Shown piece by piece: positions 9,694-19,450 of a stretch of 64,000 nucleotides of DNA. The notes beneath the pieces are model-generated. The model was not told the DNA's origin. It saw only the letters and a program-made list of their open reading frames with translations, and searched no databases. Source of the DNA: Parastagonospora avenae f. sp. tritici 18332-5 (Eukaryota > Ascomycota > Dothideomycetes > Pleosporales > Phaeosphaeriaceae). Position numbers and translations under genes: made by a program. Position 1 is the first letter of the stretch, and every line of letters starts with the position of its first letter. The stretch spans positions 1 to 64,000 of the forward strand of contig JAFJTR010000007.1 in the NCBI GenBank assembly GCA_022559985.1, given 5' to 3'.

Positions 9694-11810
9694 ACGTGCC
9701 CGTGCGCGTAACGCCCGGATTCGCGTAACGCCCCACCCAACACCAAAACGCGTTTTCAACGCCAACTTTGACGCGCCATAACTCCACGACCATGGATCCG
9801 ATTCAAGCTGCGATTGCAGAATTAGAATCGCACGATAAAACAGAACAACTCTCATATAACAAACTTGCTGCCAAGTACAATATAGACCGGTCAACGTTGA
9901 GCCGAAGCCACCAAGGCTTACAGGCACCCAGGAAGACTAAGGCACAACTTCAGCTTAAAATCAACCCACAATAGGAGTCAGAGCTTGTACGCTATATAGA
10001 AGGTCTTACAAAACGAGGACTTCCTCCTATAAGAGAGGTGATTAAGAATTTCGGCTCTGAGATCGCTCAGCAGCCCGTCTCCGAGAGCTGGGTTACCCGT
10101 TTTATCAACCGTCACGACGTCGATCTTATCTCAAAATGGGCCACCGGGCTTGACCGTACACGCGTTTTGGCGGACTCCGAGGTCAAATATAGACTCTACT
10201 TTAAACTCCTGAACGGGAAGATAGAGGAGTACGATATTGAGCCTAGAAACACGTATAATATGGATGAGAAGGGCTTCTTGATAGGCCTAATTGGGAGGAG
10301 TAAGAGGATATTTTCCCGGCGTCAATGGGATAAGAAGGAGGTTAGGGCACCTCTCCAAGACGGATCACGTGAGTTCCTGACGCTCGTAGCTTGTATTTGT
10401 GCGGACAGGAGCTTCCTGCCACCCAGCCTCATCTACGCTGCTGAAAACGGTGCAATACGATCATCTTGGGTGGACGATATTAGTGTTAAAAGACACCAAG
10501 TCTTTATAACCTCAACACCAACAGGATGGAGCAACGATGACGTCGGTTTAGCCTGGCTTGAGCAGGTATTTGACCGCCACACGAAGCAGAAAGCTCGCCG
10601 CGGGAGAGACTACCGATTGCTCATCCTAGATGGCCATGGGAGTCACCTGACGATGGCTTTCATCGACTACTGCGACCGTAATCGTATTCTCCTTATGGTG
10701 TTTCCCCCTCATTCAACTCATACGCTGCAACCGCTCGACGTCGTCATGTTCAAGCCACTTTCTTAAGCCTATACCCAGCGCCTCACCGCTCACCTCCATC
10801 AAGCTCAGGGGCTCGTCTCCATCGCTAAAGGTGACTTTTTTAAGCTATTTTGGGACGCCTGGGTATCAGTTTTCAGCAAGGAAACGCTCATCTCAAAGGC
10901 GTTCGAAACGACAGGAATATGGCCAAAGGACCCCTTTGTTGTACTCAAGAGATTCATCAGAACACCAGAACGCTCACCTAGTCAGTTAAGACTCTCACCG
11001 TCTGATTGGATACAAATGGAGCGTTTAGTACGAGCTACAGTGAAGGATACCCGCGAAGAAGAGGCCAAAAAGTTAAGCCTCACTCTCCATTAACTCTCCG
11101 TCCAAAACCAGCTTTTGCGGCATGAGAACAAGGGTCTATACCAAGCTCTTCAACACCAAAAGAAGCACAAGAAGAAGAGCAAAGTCCTTGATCTTCAACA
11201 GCGCCAAGAGTTTCATGGGGGTGCAGTATTCTGGTCTCCTCGAAAGGTTAGAGAGGCCCGTGCTAGGGAGAAGGTTAAAGCTCAGGATGAGATGGATGAG
11301 AAGCTCAGAAAAGCTCGCCAAAAGGAGTCACGTGAGGCTGCTAAACTCCAGCGTCAAGTTGAGCTAGAGGACAGGCGTGCAGAACGAGAGAGACTCAAGG
11401 TGGTGAGGGAGAAGGGGAAAGCTGAAAAAGCTGCTGAACGCGAGCGTCTCAAGGAAGCTCGCAACACCCAGAAAACTATACAACAGTCCCAAAGAGGCAA
11501 GCGCAAATCTTTACAAGCAACCTCCTCTAGAAACAAGCGCCAGAAACAAGTAGTGGGTGAGCAATTAGGTGCTGGAGTTCAGAATGAGCTATCTCCTCCA
11601 CCACTAAGACTGACGTCACGTGGTCGCAATGTCAAGCTTCCTAGCAAATTCAGATAGTACAAAATAATCACAAGGTCTTGTTTACTAAGTCACCAACTTT
11701 TCTCGCGATACTATTAAGTAGGCGTGGAGTTGCAGCCTCATTTTTGAGATAGTCAATATGGTGTTAGGTGGGGCGTTACACGAATCCGGGCGTTACGCGC
11801 ACGGGCACGT
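9694..11810 (+). mobile_element. pogo/Fot1-type Tc1-mariner transposon with 51-bp TIRs
   Basis: Left TIR 9694-9744 (ACGTGCCCGTGCGCGTAACG...) and right TIR 11760-11810 are inverted copies of 51 bp differing at two positions, both C/T. The element is flanked by TA on each side (9692-9693 and 11811-11812), the standard Tc1/mariner/pogo target duplication. Within each TIR the GCGTAACGCC(C) module occurs twice, likely transposase binding sites (inference). Length is 2117 bp with a single long coding region carrying a CENP-B-like DNA-binding domain and a DDE domain, matching the Fot1/pogo group of fungi. Only three stops interrupt it, so it is younger or less RIP-affected than the gypsy element. 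Confidence 0.92.
9792..11657 (+). pseudogene. pogo/Fot1 transposase (DDE superfamily endonuclease, CENP-B-like) with three in-frame stops
   Basis: One frame runs from ATG 9792 to TAG 11655-11657, interrupted only by TAG 9972, TAA 10764 and TAA 11091; each can arise from CAG or CAA by a single C-to-T change, as RIP does. Domains: Psq-type helix-turn-helix (AAIAELESHDKTEQLSYNKL, then AAKYNIDRSTLSR), CENP-B-type DNA-binding region (PVSESWVTRFINRHDVDLIS), DDE catalytic domain (YNMDEKGFLIG first Asp; LLILDGHGSHL second Asp; HTLQPLDVVMFKPLS third Asp), and a long Lys/Arg/Glu-rich coiled-coil tail (about 11115-11550). Full length would be about 620 residues. Without suppression of the stops it is inactive. 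Confidence 0.9.
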
Positions 11811-12183
11811 TAGGGGGGTTTTGCGGCAAGTCAGCATCCAGAAACGGCGGTACAAACCACCGAAATCAGCAGCCAAATCGCCGTTGGATTATTTGAGATA
11901 GGCATCGTGACCTGCAACGTGCAGCGTTAAACTGTAGTTATTCGTTGTTGGTTGCTCTTGGTTTCGGGCCACCGTACGTACGTGACGAGCACGTGACCAC
12001 GTGTGTGGCCCGTGCCGTGGGGTGGGATTCAGTCCGTACGCGAGCTGCAGCCCACCTCCTCAGAATCAATCAATCATCTACCTCAACTCGTTGCAACGAC
12101 CGTTACTTGATTCAACCTCACCTTTGCCGTATCAACATTCGTGTTCGTAGTTAATACCAACTTAGTGTTTAAAACATCTAAGG
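11811..12183. other. Spacer between pogo element and LTR repeats
   Basis: Moderate GC content, with clustered CACGTG-type palindromes near 11980-12002 (gagCACGTGaccACGTGtgt). I find no coding region, repeat end or RNA gene. It may be remnant host or transposon sequence into which the neighbouring elements inserted. Confidence 0.4.
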
Positions 12184-12504
12184 TGTCAGGGTAATGTACC
12201 CTGACACCCCAGACTACTATACTCGACAGTACCACACTACAAAGTTAGCCACCGTACTCTACAGTACTGCTCCGCAAAAGGCTCTGATCGTTGGCAACCG
12301 CAGAACCGCCGGTGCGCCTCCTGACTATCTCCGCGTAGGCTTAGCGTCCGCGCTCGAGCCTTCCCCTGTTTATATTCCTTTCTGCCTCCGTATCTTGCTC
12401 TGTTCTGCACACAACGTCTTGTATTACACCTGAGACATGTACGTAGTATACCAATCAAGCTTCCCCGCAAGCTCTGACGTTCCTGCTCGTTGCCTCTCCT
12501 GACA
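12184..12504 (-). repeat. LTR-like fragment, second copy of the gypsy LTR outer end
   Basis: Bounded by TGTCAGG at 12184 and CCTGACA at 12504. The right 94 bp (12411-12504) match 5806-5899 of the gypsy LTR (shared CAAGCTCTGACGT.CCTGCTC and GTTGCCTCTC.TGACA). The left end is a near-perfect palindrome, TGTCAGGGTA-atg-TACCCTGACA (12184-12206). No target duplication is found (TAAGG against GTTAA). It is less AT-rich than the copy at 5.5-5.9 kb. Confidence 0.6.
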
Positions 12505-12925
12505 GTTAAAGACAATAAATAATAAGCGTTCATTGCTGCGGTCTATATACTGCTAGGTGTGCTCTGTGCTCTCTGTGCTCTGTGAGAACAGAGAGAGCAG
12601 TAGAATCAGAGATGCTCTCTTGGCTCTCTCTGTACTCAGGAGAGCAAGAGAGCCTTAGGAGCATATAGGTGTGGCTCTGTTCCGTGCGGTTGGTGTTCCT
12701 GGATGATGACTCGAGGTTTACCCGTTTGCTCTGTTGTTGCCTTTGCTAGCGCGAGAGCGGCCCTGTTCATTCGGTCCTAGTGTACCACCGATCGTAACAC
12801 CAGATCACGTGCTGTAGACTATGTCAACCCAGAGAACTTCTTGATTACTCCTTAAGGATCCGTCTTAATACAAGCTTCTACCTATATCTGACTCCTGCCT
12901 CTAATAGTGCCTCACAGTAACCTCG
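12505..12925 (-). repeat. LTR-like fragment, second copy of the gypsy LTR inner part
   Basis: Starts GTTAAAGACAATAAATAATA and matches 5535-5600 (GTTAAAGACAATAAACGATA...); GATCGTAACA at 12790-12799 matches 5721-5730, and CTTGATTACTCCTTA near 12858 resembles CTTGATTGCTCCTTA upstream of 5820. In between is a tract of CTCTGTG/AGAGAGCA repeats (12550-12660) able to form hairpins that the other copy lacks. The order of the two LTR parts is swapped relative to 5.5-5.9 kb, suggesting adjacent LTR copies or a rearrangement. The right boundary is approximate. Confidence 0.5.
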
Positions 12926-13224
12926 AGAGTGTTGATGAAGAGTGGGGGTACCTGCGCAAGACACCCCACTACCGCCATCTATGCGTCGGGGTCACACTAT
13001 CGATAGCGACGTACGTTATGCGTCGTGAGGGGTAGTTTTGACGACACGAGCGTAAGAACGCTTTAAGTCAAGCAGTTTCAAGATTAAAAGAGCCTAAGAC
13101 CGCTACCGAGTGACGCCCTTCAGCTTCATTATTTACTAGGTAGGGAGAACACTGATATCACAACGACCTAACTACATTAAAGCCCCGTTCATCATATTCC
13201 CTAAGGAGAATTAAAGAATCCACC
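12926..13224. promoter_or_regulatory. Boundary of the transposon island and 5' flank of the oxygenase gene
   Basis: Unique-looking sequence from the last LTR fragment to ATG 13225. It contains no TE motif and no ORF of note. The start codon context is CCACCATGC. The presence of LTR pieces less than 0.5 kb upstream means the promoter of the next gene may be affected by the island (inference). Confidence 0.4.
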
Positions 13225-14387
13225 ATGCCGGGCGCCGGAGAAGCTCCCCCAATTCTCGACTTTTCGCGTATGTGTATCACAAACGCCAACGCTACTCGAA
13301 GTACTGATGTAGGACAGGATTCTATCAAAGCGATGTGTCGGCTAGAAGAGGATTAGTTGAGGAAGTGCGAAAGTGCTGTTTACACAATGGCTTCTTCCAA
13401 ATCACTGGGCACAATGTGCCACTCGAGCTTCAGAACAAGATTATGAACTGGAATAGAAAGTTTTTCAATCTTTCGTTGGAGCAGAAGAATAAAGTGAACA
13501 AAGGTGACATTACCTTAGATACTGCGGGAAACGTATCTGACAGATGCATAGACACTACAAATACATGGAATCGTGGATACGAGTTGATGGAGTCGCAAAT
13601 TCTGGAAGAGGGAACGTTACCGGAATTAAAGGAAGGCTTCTACATTGGCGACGAAATATCCAAAGAACACCCATATTTTGTTCAAAAGAAGCTGAACTCT
13701 GGACCGAATATGTGGCCACCAGAGGATGTCTTGCCTGACGTGGCAGACTTCAAAGCCACTGCTCTTGACTATTACAGCCAAGTCGTCAGCCTGGCCAAAG
13801 ATATTCTCAAGGTACTCGCTCTTACGCTCGATCTAGAGGAAGGCTGGTTTGATGACTTTGCCAAAGAGGCCATCGCGACAATGAGATTACTACACTACCC
13901 TTCTCAACCACCAGATAGCCCTGCGAAGCTCACGCGAGGTATTGGCGCACACACAGACTTTGGATGTATTACAATACTTTTGCAAGACAAAGTCGCTGGC
14001 CTACAGGTCTATGATTACTCGACCAAGGAATGGCTTGATGTCACCCCCACCCCCGGGGCCTTTGTCGTTAACCTGGGCAACCTCATGATGCGATGGTCCA
14101 ACGACAGATACATTTCAAACCTACATCGCGTCATCAATGTCTCTGGCACAGAACGATACTCGATTCCAGTTTTCTTTAGCGGAAACCCGGATTATGTCGT
14201 CAAGTGTTTGCCGAACTGCGTCAAAGAAGGCGAAGAGCCGAAATGGCCACCGATTTCAGTCGAGCAAGCGATCAAGAACGGGTATTCGGACAGTTATGGA
14301 AGGGCAGAGCGGTTCAAGAAGGATGCTGAAGCGAAGGCGAAGGCTGGCGGTTTACCTCGGATGGCGGGCGGAGTTGTGATGGCGTAG
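13225..14387 (+). CDS. 2-oxoglutarate-Fe(II) dioxygenase, isopenicillin-N-synthase-like
   Basis: Two exons, 13225-13267 and 13318-14387, joined across a 50-bp intron (GTATGT...ACAG), giving 370 residues. The N-terminus reads PPILDFSRFYQSDVSARRGL, then VEEVRKCCLHNGFFQITGHNVP, the DIOX_N domain. The catalytic double-stranded beta-helix has the iron triad His226-Thr-Asp228 and His284 and the 2-oxoglutarate-binding Arg294-Tyr-Ser296 (RYSIPVFF). The family oxidises small molecules using 2-oxoglutarate and O2 in the cytosol; in fungi members act in secondary metabolism, thymine use or detoxification. The substrate cannot be inferred. It is the first intact gene next to the transposon island and its neighbours are not biosynthetic, so a cluster role is unsupported. 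Confidence 0.9.
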
Positions 14388-14882
14388 TGACGTACGGTAT
14401 CGTCAAATCCGTTCTTGAGCGTCTAGTCTAGTGTATGCATGAGTGCCGTGCTGACCTGTTCTTACTATATTGCACAATCAGTCCAAGAAAGTTATTCAGC
14501 CGTCCCATGTGGCGATGTACGCCTCATACCAGGTTTTTGTAACAGGGCATGCATATGCGACGCGCCATCAAATTACATAATGCTCGGCCATTGTTGAAGT
14601 CGCCGAATAGGAGAATTGCAAAGCAATTTGTCAAGGCGGAATGGAAAGCCGCAGTCTCGTTGCGCGGGGGGCGTGCAACAAACCGATCGGGATGAGGGGC
14701 TTTTCGGGGCCTGTGCGGCAGCTTTGCTTGGTCATTCTCGACAAAGCAGAGTAAGCCCGTCCGCAACCACTTAGCAACCCACCAATTGTCGCCATGTCTG
14801 TCTTCATAACCCCATTGCAAGACTCTGTAGAACATCCTCGTGCCCCGGGCAGCGAAGAGTATAAAGCTGCGCCACGTTATCC
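14388..14882. promoter_or_regulatory. Intergenic region upstream of pirin gene
   Basis: No coding region seen. One AGGGG motif (near 14694, gatgAGGGGctt) could be a stress-response element, but a single 5-mer is weak evidence. Confidence 0.3.
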
Positions 14883-16050
14883 ATGAAGACACTGCCGTCC
14901 ATCTTTGTTGCCATTGTCGCACTTGCCATCGGAATCTACTACAACGAGCACATGCTTGGCAGAATCACGAGCCTGTCCAAGCACATCACGCCTATTACGA
15001 GCGCCGTCTTCAGCAGCACACGCAGCATGTCCAAGGCGTCCACCATGTTCCAGGGGCTGCCCGTCATCCCCGACGAGCCTCTTACCACGGAAGCGCCGCG
15101 AAAGATCGCGAAGTCATTTCTTGCTGTCGAGCAGTCAGAGGGCGCCGGCGCTCGTGTGCGGAGGAGTGTAGGGACGCCCAAGCTGCGCAATTTCAGTCCT
15201 TTCCTTATGCTCGACCACTTTGCTATTCCCCCGGGTGCTGGCTTCCCTGACCGTAAGTACTAGTACTTCAATTTCCTTGCGCCCCGTGTCGTGCTAACGC
15301 AACTCAGATCCCCACCGCGGACAAGAGACCATTACGTACCTTCTCTCAGGTGCCGTGGACCATGAGGATTTTGCGGGCAACAAAGGCACAATCGAAGCAG
15401 GTGACCTGCAATTCATGACGGCAGGTCGCGGCATTGTCCACGCAGAAATGCCCAGGCAGAACGAAGACGGCTCAGCCAACGTGGGCATGCAACTGTGGGT
15501 TGACTTGCCCAAAGAACTCAAATCGTGCGAACCCCGATACCGCGACTTGAGATCCAAAGAGATTCCAGAAGCAAAATCAGACGACGGCAAGGTCCATGTC
15601 AAGATCATCAGCGGCAAAGCATATGGCACCGAGAGCTTAAAGGAGCTGGCATACACCCCGGTCTGGCTGCTTGACTTCACCGTTCAGCCCGGCGGCAAGG
15701 TCAAACAGTCGCTTCCCAAAGGATGGAATGCATTCGCCTATCTCCTCAATGGCACCACCATCTTCTCGACCGGCAGTGAGTCGCGCCCAATCGATCAGTA
15801 CCACAACGTCGTGTTTGAAAAGGATGGCGACAGCATTGAGGCCTCAGTGGAAGAGGCCGCCGACATAGAATCACGATTCATTCTAGTTGCAGGATTGCCG
15901 CTCGACCAGCCCATCGTACAATACGGACCTTTCGTCGTCACTAGCCGCGACGAAGTCATGCAGGCCATGATGGACTATCAAACGCACTCGAACGGATTTG
16001 AACGAGCCAACAATTGGGAGTCTGAGATAGGCAAGAGCATGGTCCATTGA
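14883..16050 (+). CDS. Pirin-like bicupin protein with N-terminal hydrophobic extension
   Basis: Exons 14883-15252 and 15308-16050 (intron 15253-15307, GTAAGT...CTCAG) give 370 residues. The pirin core starts at KIAKSFLAVEQSEGAGARVRRSVGTPKLRNFSPFLMLDHF. The metal-site residues are present: His124-Pro-His126 (DHPHRGQETITYLL) and His168-Ala-Glu170 (GRGIVHAEMP). A second cupin follows. Pirins bind iron or another metal; reported roles are quercetinase activity and transcriptional co-regulation. Unusually, the first 20 residues (MKTLPSIFVAIVALAIGIYY) form a hydrophobic segment that could be a membrane anchor or targeting signal; an internal Met49 (MSKASTMFQGLP) would give the usual soluble form. 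Which start is used cannot be decided here. Confidence 0.92.
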
Positions 16051-16149
16051 GGCAGCCATTCCGGCGTTCGTTCTTTGCATCTATCCTAAATTTTCTTATT
16101 CATATGATATCACTTTGAAACAAGCTCATATCTCCAGTCTAGTCATCAG

Positions 16150-17219
16150 TCAGAGGCTTGTACATCCTCCGTCGCTCTTCTCGACAAAAATACCACCATA
16201 TATTTGTCCTTCACCCCGCAGTTGTATCGTTTCCTGGTACCCATCAAATACCACCGTCTGCGTCTCTGTCGGCTTTTTGGCGATGCCAATCTGCAATTGC
16301 CCTCCACCTCCGTTTGCGTTTGGCAATGCCCGAGTAACTGCCTTCAATGGCGACAGCCCCGCCGAGTAAAATACTTTGATTGTGCTGTTTGTCATTAGGT
16401 TCAATCACATAAGAATCCCGTGACTCACTCATTAGCATAATCCAGTTGAACTCCAAAGTTCTGCCATTTCTTGTACTCAATCGGCACTTCAAACACGAAT
16501 TCATTTTTCGCGTTCTGCACCCTCCATTTGTCTCCTCTCTGATCCAATCCACCGTCACCCGGTAGCACTATTCCACCGACACACGCAAATTGATTGCCGT
16601 TGTAGTCTGCTCGCTCGTGCCAAGCATTCATGTATTCGTGTGTCAAGTTCAGAGGCCTGGCCGCATCTTGCTTGACACTCCAATGGAACGTCACGACACC
16701 TGCGTCAGCAGCGTCCGTACCGGGGCCATTGGTATCGTCCTTGAGCAGTAGGCCTGCGCGACGAAATCCCAGTTGCAACTTCTCGCCTGCGCGAAACAAG
16801 GAGCGCTTGTCGATGGTGACCTCAAGCGGTTTGTGTAGTGCAACGTCATCGAATCGAGACGGCGCTATGCGAGGGAGCAGCAGGATCGAGGCCCATGTGG
16901 TATTTTCGCCTTTCACGAAAGAAGGACTGTAAGGTGACGTGGAGGCAGAGTCAAAGGACCTGAGAGTAAGGTTTTTGGGTACACGACCGTCAAAGATAAT
17001 AGGGCATCTGATATCGGTATCCTTTCTGGGCGGCACAGGCCGTGAAATTACTGGTCTTGAAGGCTTGTGTAATGCTGGTGGCAGTGGTACATGAGCAAAA
17101 TGGGTTGAGGGATCAGGCTTGGACACGTGGGGCTGCCCAAACGATAAAGGATGGGGTACTGCAGACGGGAGAACAGCAAGAGATAGAAAGACATGCAATT
17201 GCATTGTGAACGCTGCCAA
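16150..17219 (-). CDS. Secreted glycoside hydrolase, GH131-like (beta-glucan active)
   Basis: Exons 17219-16429 and 16384-16150 (44-bp intron, GTGAGT...ACAG) give 341 residues. The N-terminus MQLHVFLSLAVLPSAVPHPL (Met at 17204, or Met 17219) is a signal peptide. The core reads CPIIFDGRVPKNLTL, VKGENTTWASILLLP, RAGEKLQLGFRRAGLL, TFHWSVKQD, HEYMNAWHERADYNGNQF and, across the splice, NFGVQLDYAND then TIKVFYSAGLSPLKAVT, which I recognise as the GH131 catalytic fold. GH131 enzymes of ascomycetes cleave beta-1,3/1,6 and beta-1,4 glucans outside the cell. Several N-x-S/T glycosylation sites are present. It is convergent with the pirin gene. Family assignment is from memory of conserved blocks. Confidence 0.75.
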
Positions 17220-17711
17220 TAGTGAACAGAATGAATCGGCAGCCTAGGCCGTGCTCTTGAAGCAAGCTTTCATAGCGACTTCTGCGAAATGTGCAGTTAA
17301 TCTGGAACAAGGCTAATTAGAATCCGCTAGCTTTCGCGCCACTTCTACATGCACTCTAGTCCATCAAGACGATATACTTAGTAGATTCGAGAAGAATCAT
17401 ATTCAGCCGGCAAACCCATATCTGAGGTAGGCTCGTTTGTGTCGTGCATTTGACATGCTGAAAAAGCACATAGGCCTGGCTGTGGTAGTATATTTTCTTA
17501 CGCCTGACCGTTTTTCGAACTTTCATATAGGGTTTGATGAGATGGCTTGCATTGCCTTTTTATCATCACATCTGTAGAGGATGTACTGGTTCCAGATTAC
17601 GCATGATTGAGCTATCTATGGATGAAGAATGGTATGCGCGAGGGATAGGAAGACAAATGAACTCATCCAGGCTTCGGTGATGAGGTCTCAAGATGTTGTT
17701 GATTTGATCGT
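17220..17711. other. Intergenic region between GH131-like and CorA-like genes
   Basis: It holds the promoter of the GH131-like gene and the 3' side of the CorA-like gene, both transcribed on the minus strand. No coding region or repeat seen. Confidence 0.4.
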
Positions 17712-19450
17712 CTATCGTCTGACGTGATCATAAAGTCCTGTCGCCTTTCGTTTTACAGGCCCCGATTGTTTACCACCAGCCCTCCATAACTTCAAATTCC
17801 AGAACTTTAAATATTTCACCGGCGCCAACGTCCAGTTCGCCTCATCGTCCAGCGCACGATCAAGAATGAATGTGACAAATGACGTGAAAGCCACCGCACC
17901 GATCGCTGATACCCAATATATCCAAAAGTTTTGCTGATTGGGTGCGTAGCTGTCTTGCATGCTGAACAAGGAGCTGGTGTAGGCCAGCGGAATGAACAGC
18001 AGTGCAAGCAAGTTGAGCCGCTTCACACGCTTTGCCTCCTCCAAGTTCTGCCGATTACCGGCAATAGAAGCCAGACCAGTCATAGAGGTCGTGAGGTTGT
18101 CTGCCCGCTCTTTGAGAATCTTCAGACGGAAGTAGGCGTATTGCAGATCCTTCTCACAATCCTTCCAATCGGTCGAGCGCAGCTTTGATGACTCGTCGAG
18201 TTTTCCATCGAGCGGGTAGCCCAAGCTCAGCAAAGTGTCTTCGATATCGTCACGGTAATTTCCACAGCGGCGAGAAATAGTTTGTAGGCTTTTCCACTGG
18301 TCTTGCTCTTCGACCCAAGCTGTTGTCAGGCGCAGTTCAAGCGACGGCAGCATGACTTTTATGTAATCCACCAACTGCAGATAGTGTGCTGCTACAATCT
18401 TCTTCAGGAAGACTGCAGACTTTTGTGGACTTGTCCATTCTTCTTGTGTGAGTAACTCAGAGTGATGTGTGTAGAAATAAACGAGGTCCTTGAGCATCGA
18501 GGCGTGAGGGTGAGGGTTCTTCGACAGGGCTAGGAGATCATCTGGAGATGGTTGAGAGTCAAAGACTCTCGGCGGCAGGAAACCCTGATACCCGTCTTGG
18601 AAAGGCTTATTCTTCAAGTTGATTCCAATATTTTCTATCGCTCTGAGCTCGCCTCCGATGATCTCCTTGGGATCAGGGGAGAGGTCGGTTAGCTGCGGGT
18701 CGCAAAGAATGATAGCTTCATTAAAATTAGCATATACTGGAAAGTAGATAGTCCAACATTACCATCCCATCCCCCATTCGCAGTCTCTCTGCACCACCAG
18801 CTAATTTTCCTCCTCAGAATTCCTACTGTACTTTCCTCCCTAGATCACGAGATACGAAGTCAGTCATGTCTCATATAGACACCCCAAACTACGTAGTGAC
18901 TTACTTGTACCTTGGCGCCGTCATTCCTACATGTCGTCTTGTCCTTTGACAGAAGTAGTAACGGTTCTCAAGCGCTTTATTGAACTGACGAAGCTCGCAG
19001 TACTGTAGATGGAAGCTCTTATCTGGGTTCAGCAGACTCGGCTGTGGAAGAGCGTCGCTCACGGGCGTGAAATCGTTACTCCACACGCAAGTCCTCTCCT
19101 GGCGCTGGAAGAAGGTTGGATCCATGAAGAAATGCCCGCCAATCGTTGCTGTATAGTCTGGCGCCAAGCCCTCCATAATGTAGATACGCCGGCGTCCATC
19201 GCGAGGGGAGCTTTGGAGATGTTCGCGGAGCTTGGTGGAATTGGCGAAATGAACCGGGTCCGCATAGTCAGGCTGCCCTGTCGCAGGACTATCAAGCAGT
19301 ACAACACCTGCGTTCCCTCTTTTGAGCGGGCCTTCCTTGTTATTCGGATCTGCTTTCTTCAAGCCCGGATTGGAGCCGCTGAGCGCTTCGATATAATCTC
19401 GGTATGGCCCTATGTTGTACTTGAGAGACCGAATCGCAGGGTATGAATTG
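17712..19450 (-). CDS. Fungal CorA-like (Mg2+ transporter superfamily) membrane protein, 5' end unresolved
   Basis: Exons 19450-18905, 18839-18763 and 18715-17712 (introns 18840-18904 and 18716-18762) join in frame: YPAIRSLKYNIGPYRDYIEAL...APRYK, then EESTVGILRRKISWWCRETANGGWD, then AIILCDPQLTDLSPDPKEII. The C-terminus has two membrane segments (LNLLALLFIPLAYTSSLFSM and FWIYWVSAIGAVAFTSFVTFIL). In place of the CorA GMN signature between helix 1 and the loop there is SLFSMQ, as in the divergent fungal branch, so Mg2+ transport is not assured. The first exon is missing: an upstream ORF (about 19620-19410, MANEPNVLKLRP...) lies in another frame, and the only in-frame sequence before 19450 meets a TGA at 19465-19467. 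Either an unseen 5' exon or a frameshift explains this. Confidence 0.75.

Noticed and set aside
12194..12433. 79-codon ORF on the plus strand
   Set aside because: It lies wholly inside an LTR-like repeat and has no protein features.
13225..17219. Possible secondary-metabolite cluster (oxygenase, pirin, secreted hydrolase)
   Set aside because: No backbone enzyme (PKS, NRPS, terpene cyclase, DMATS), no cluster regulator and no transporter of the usual types nearby.
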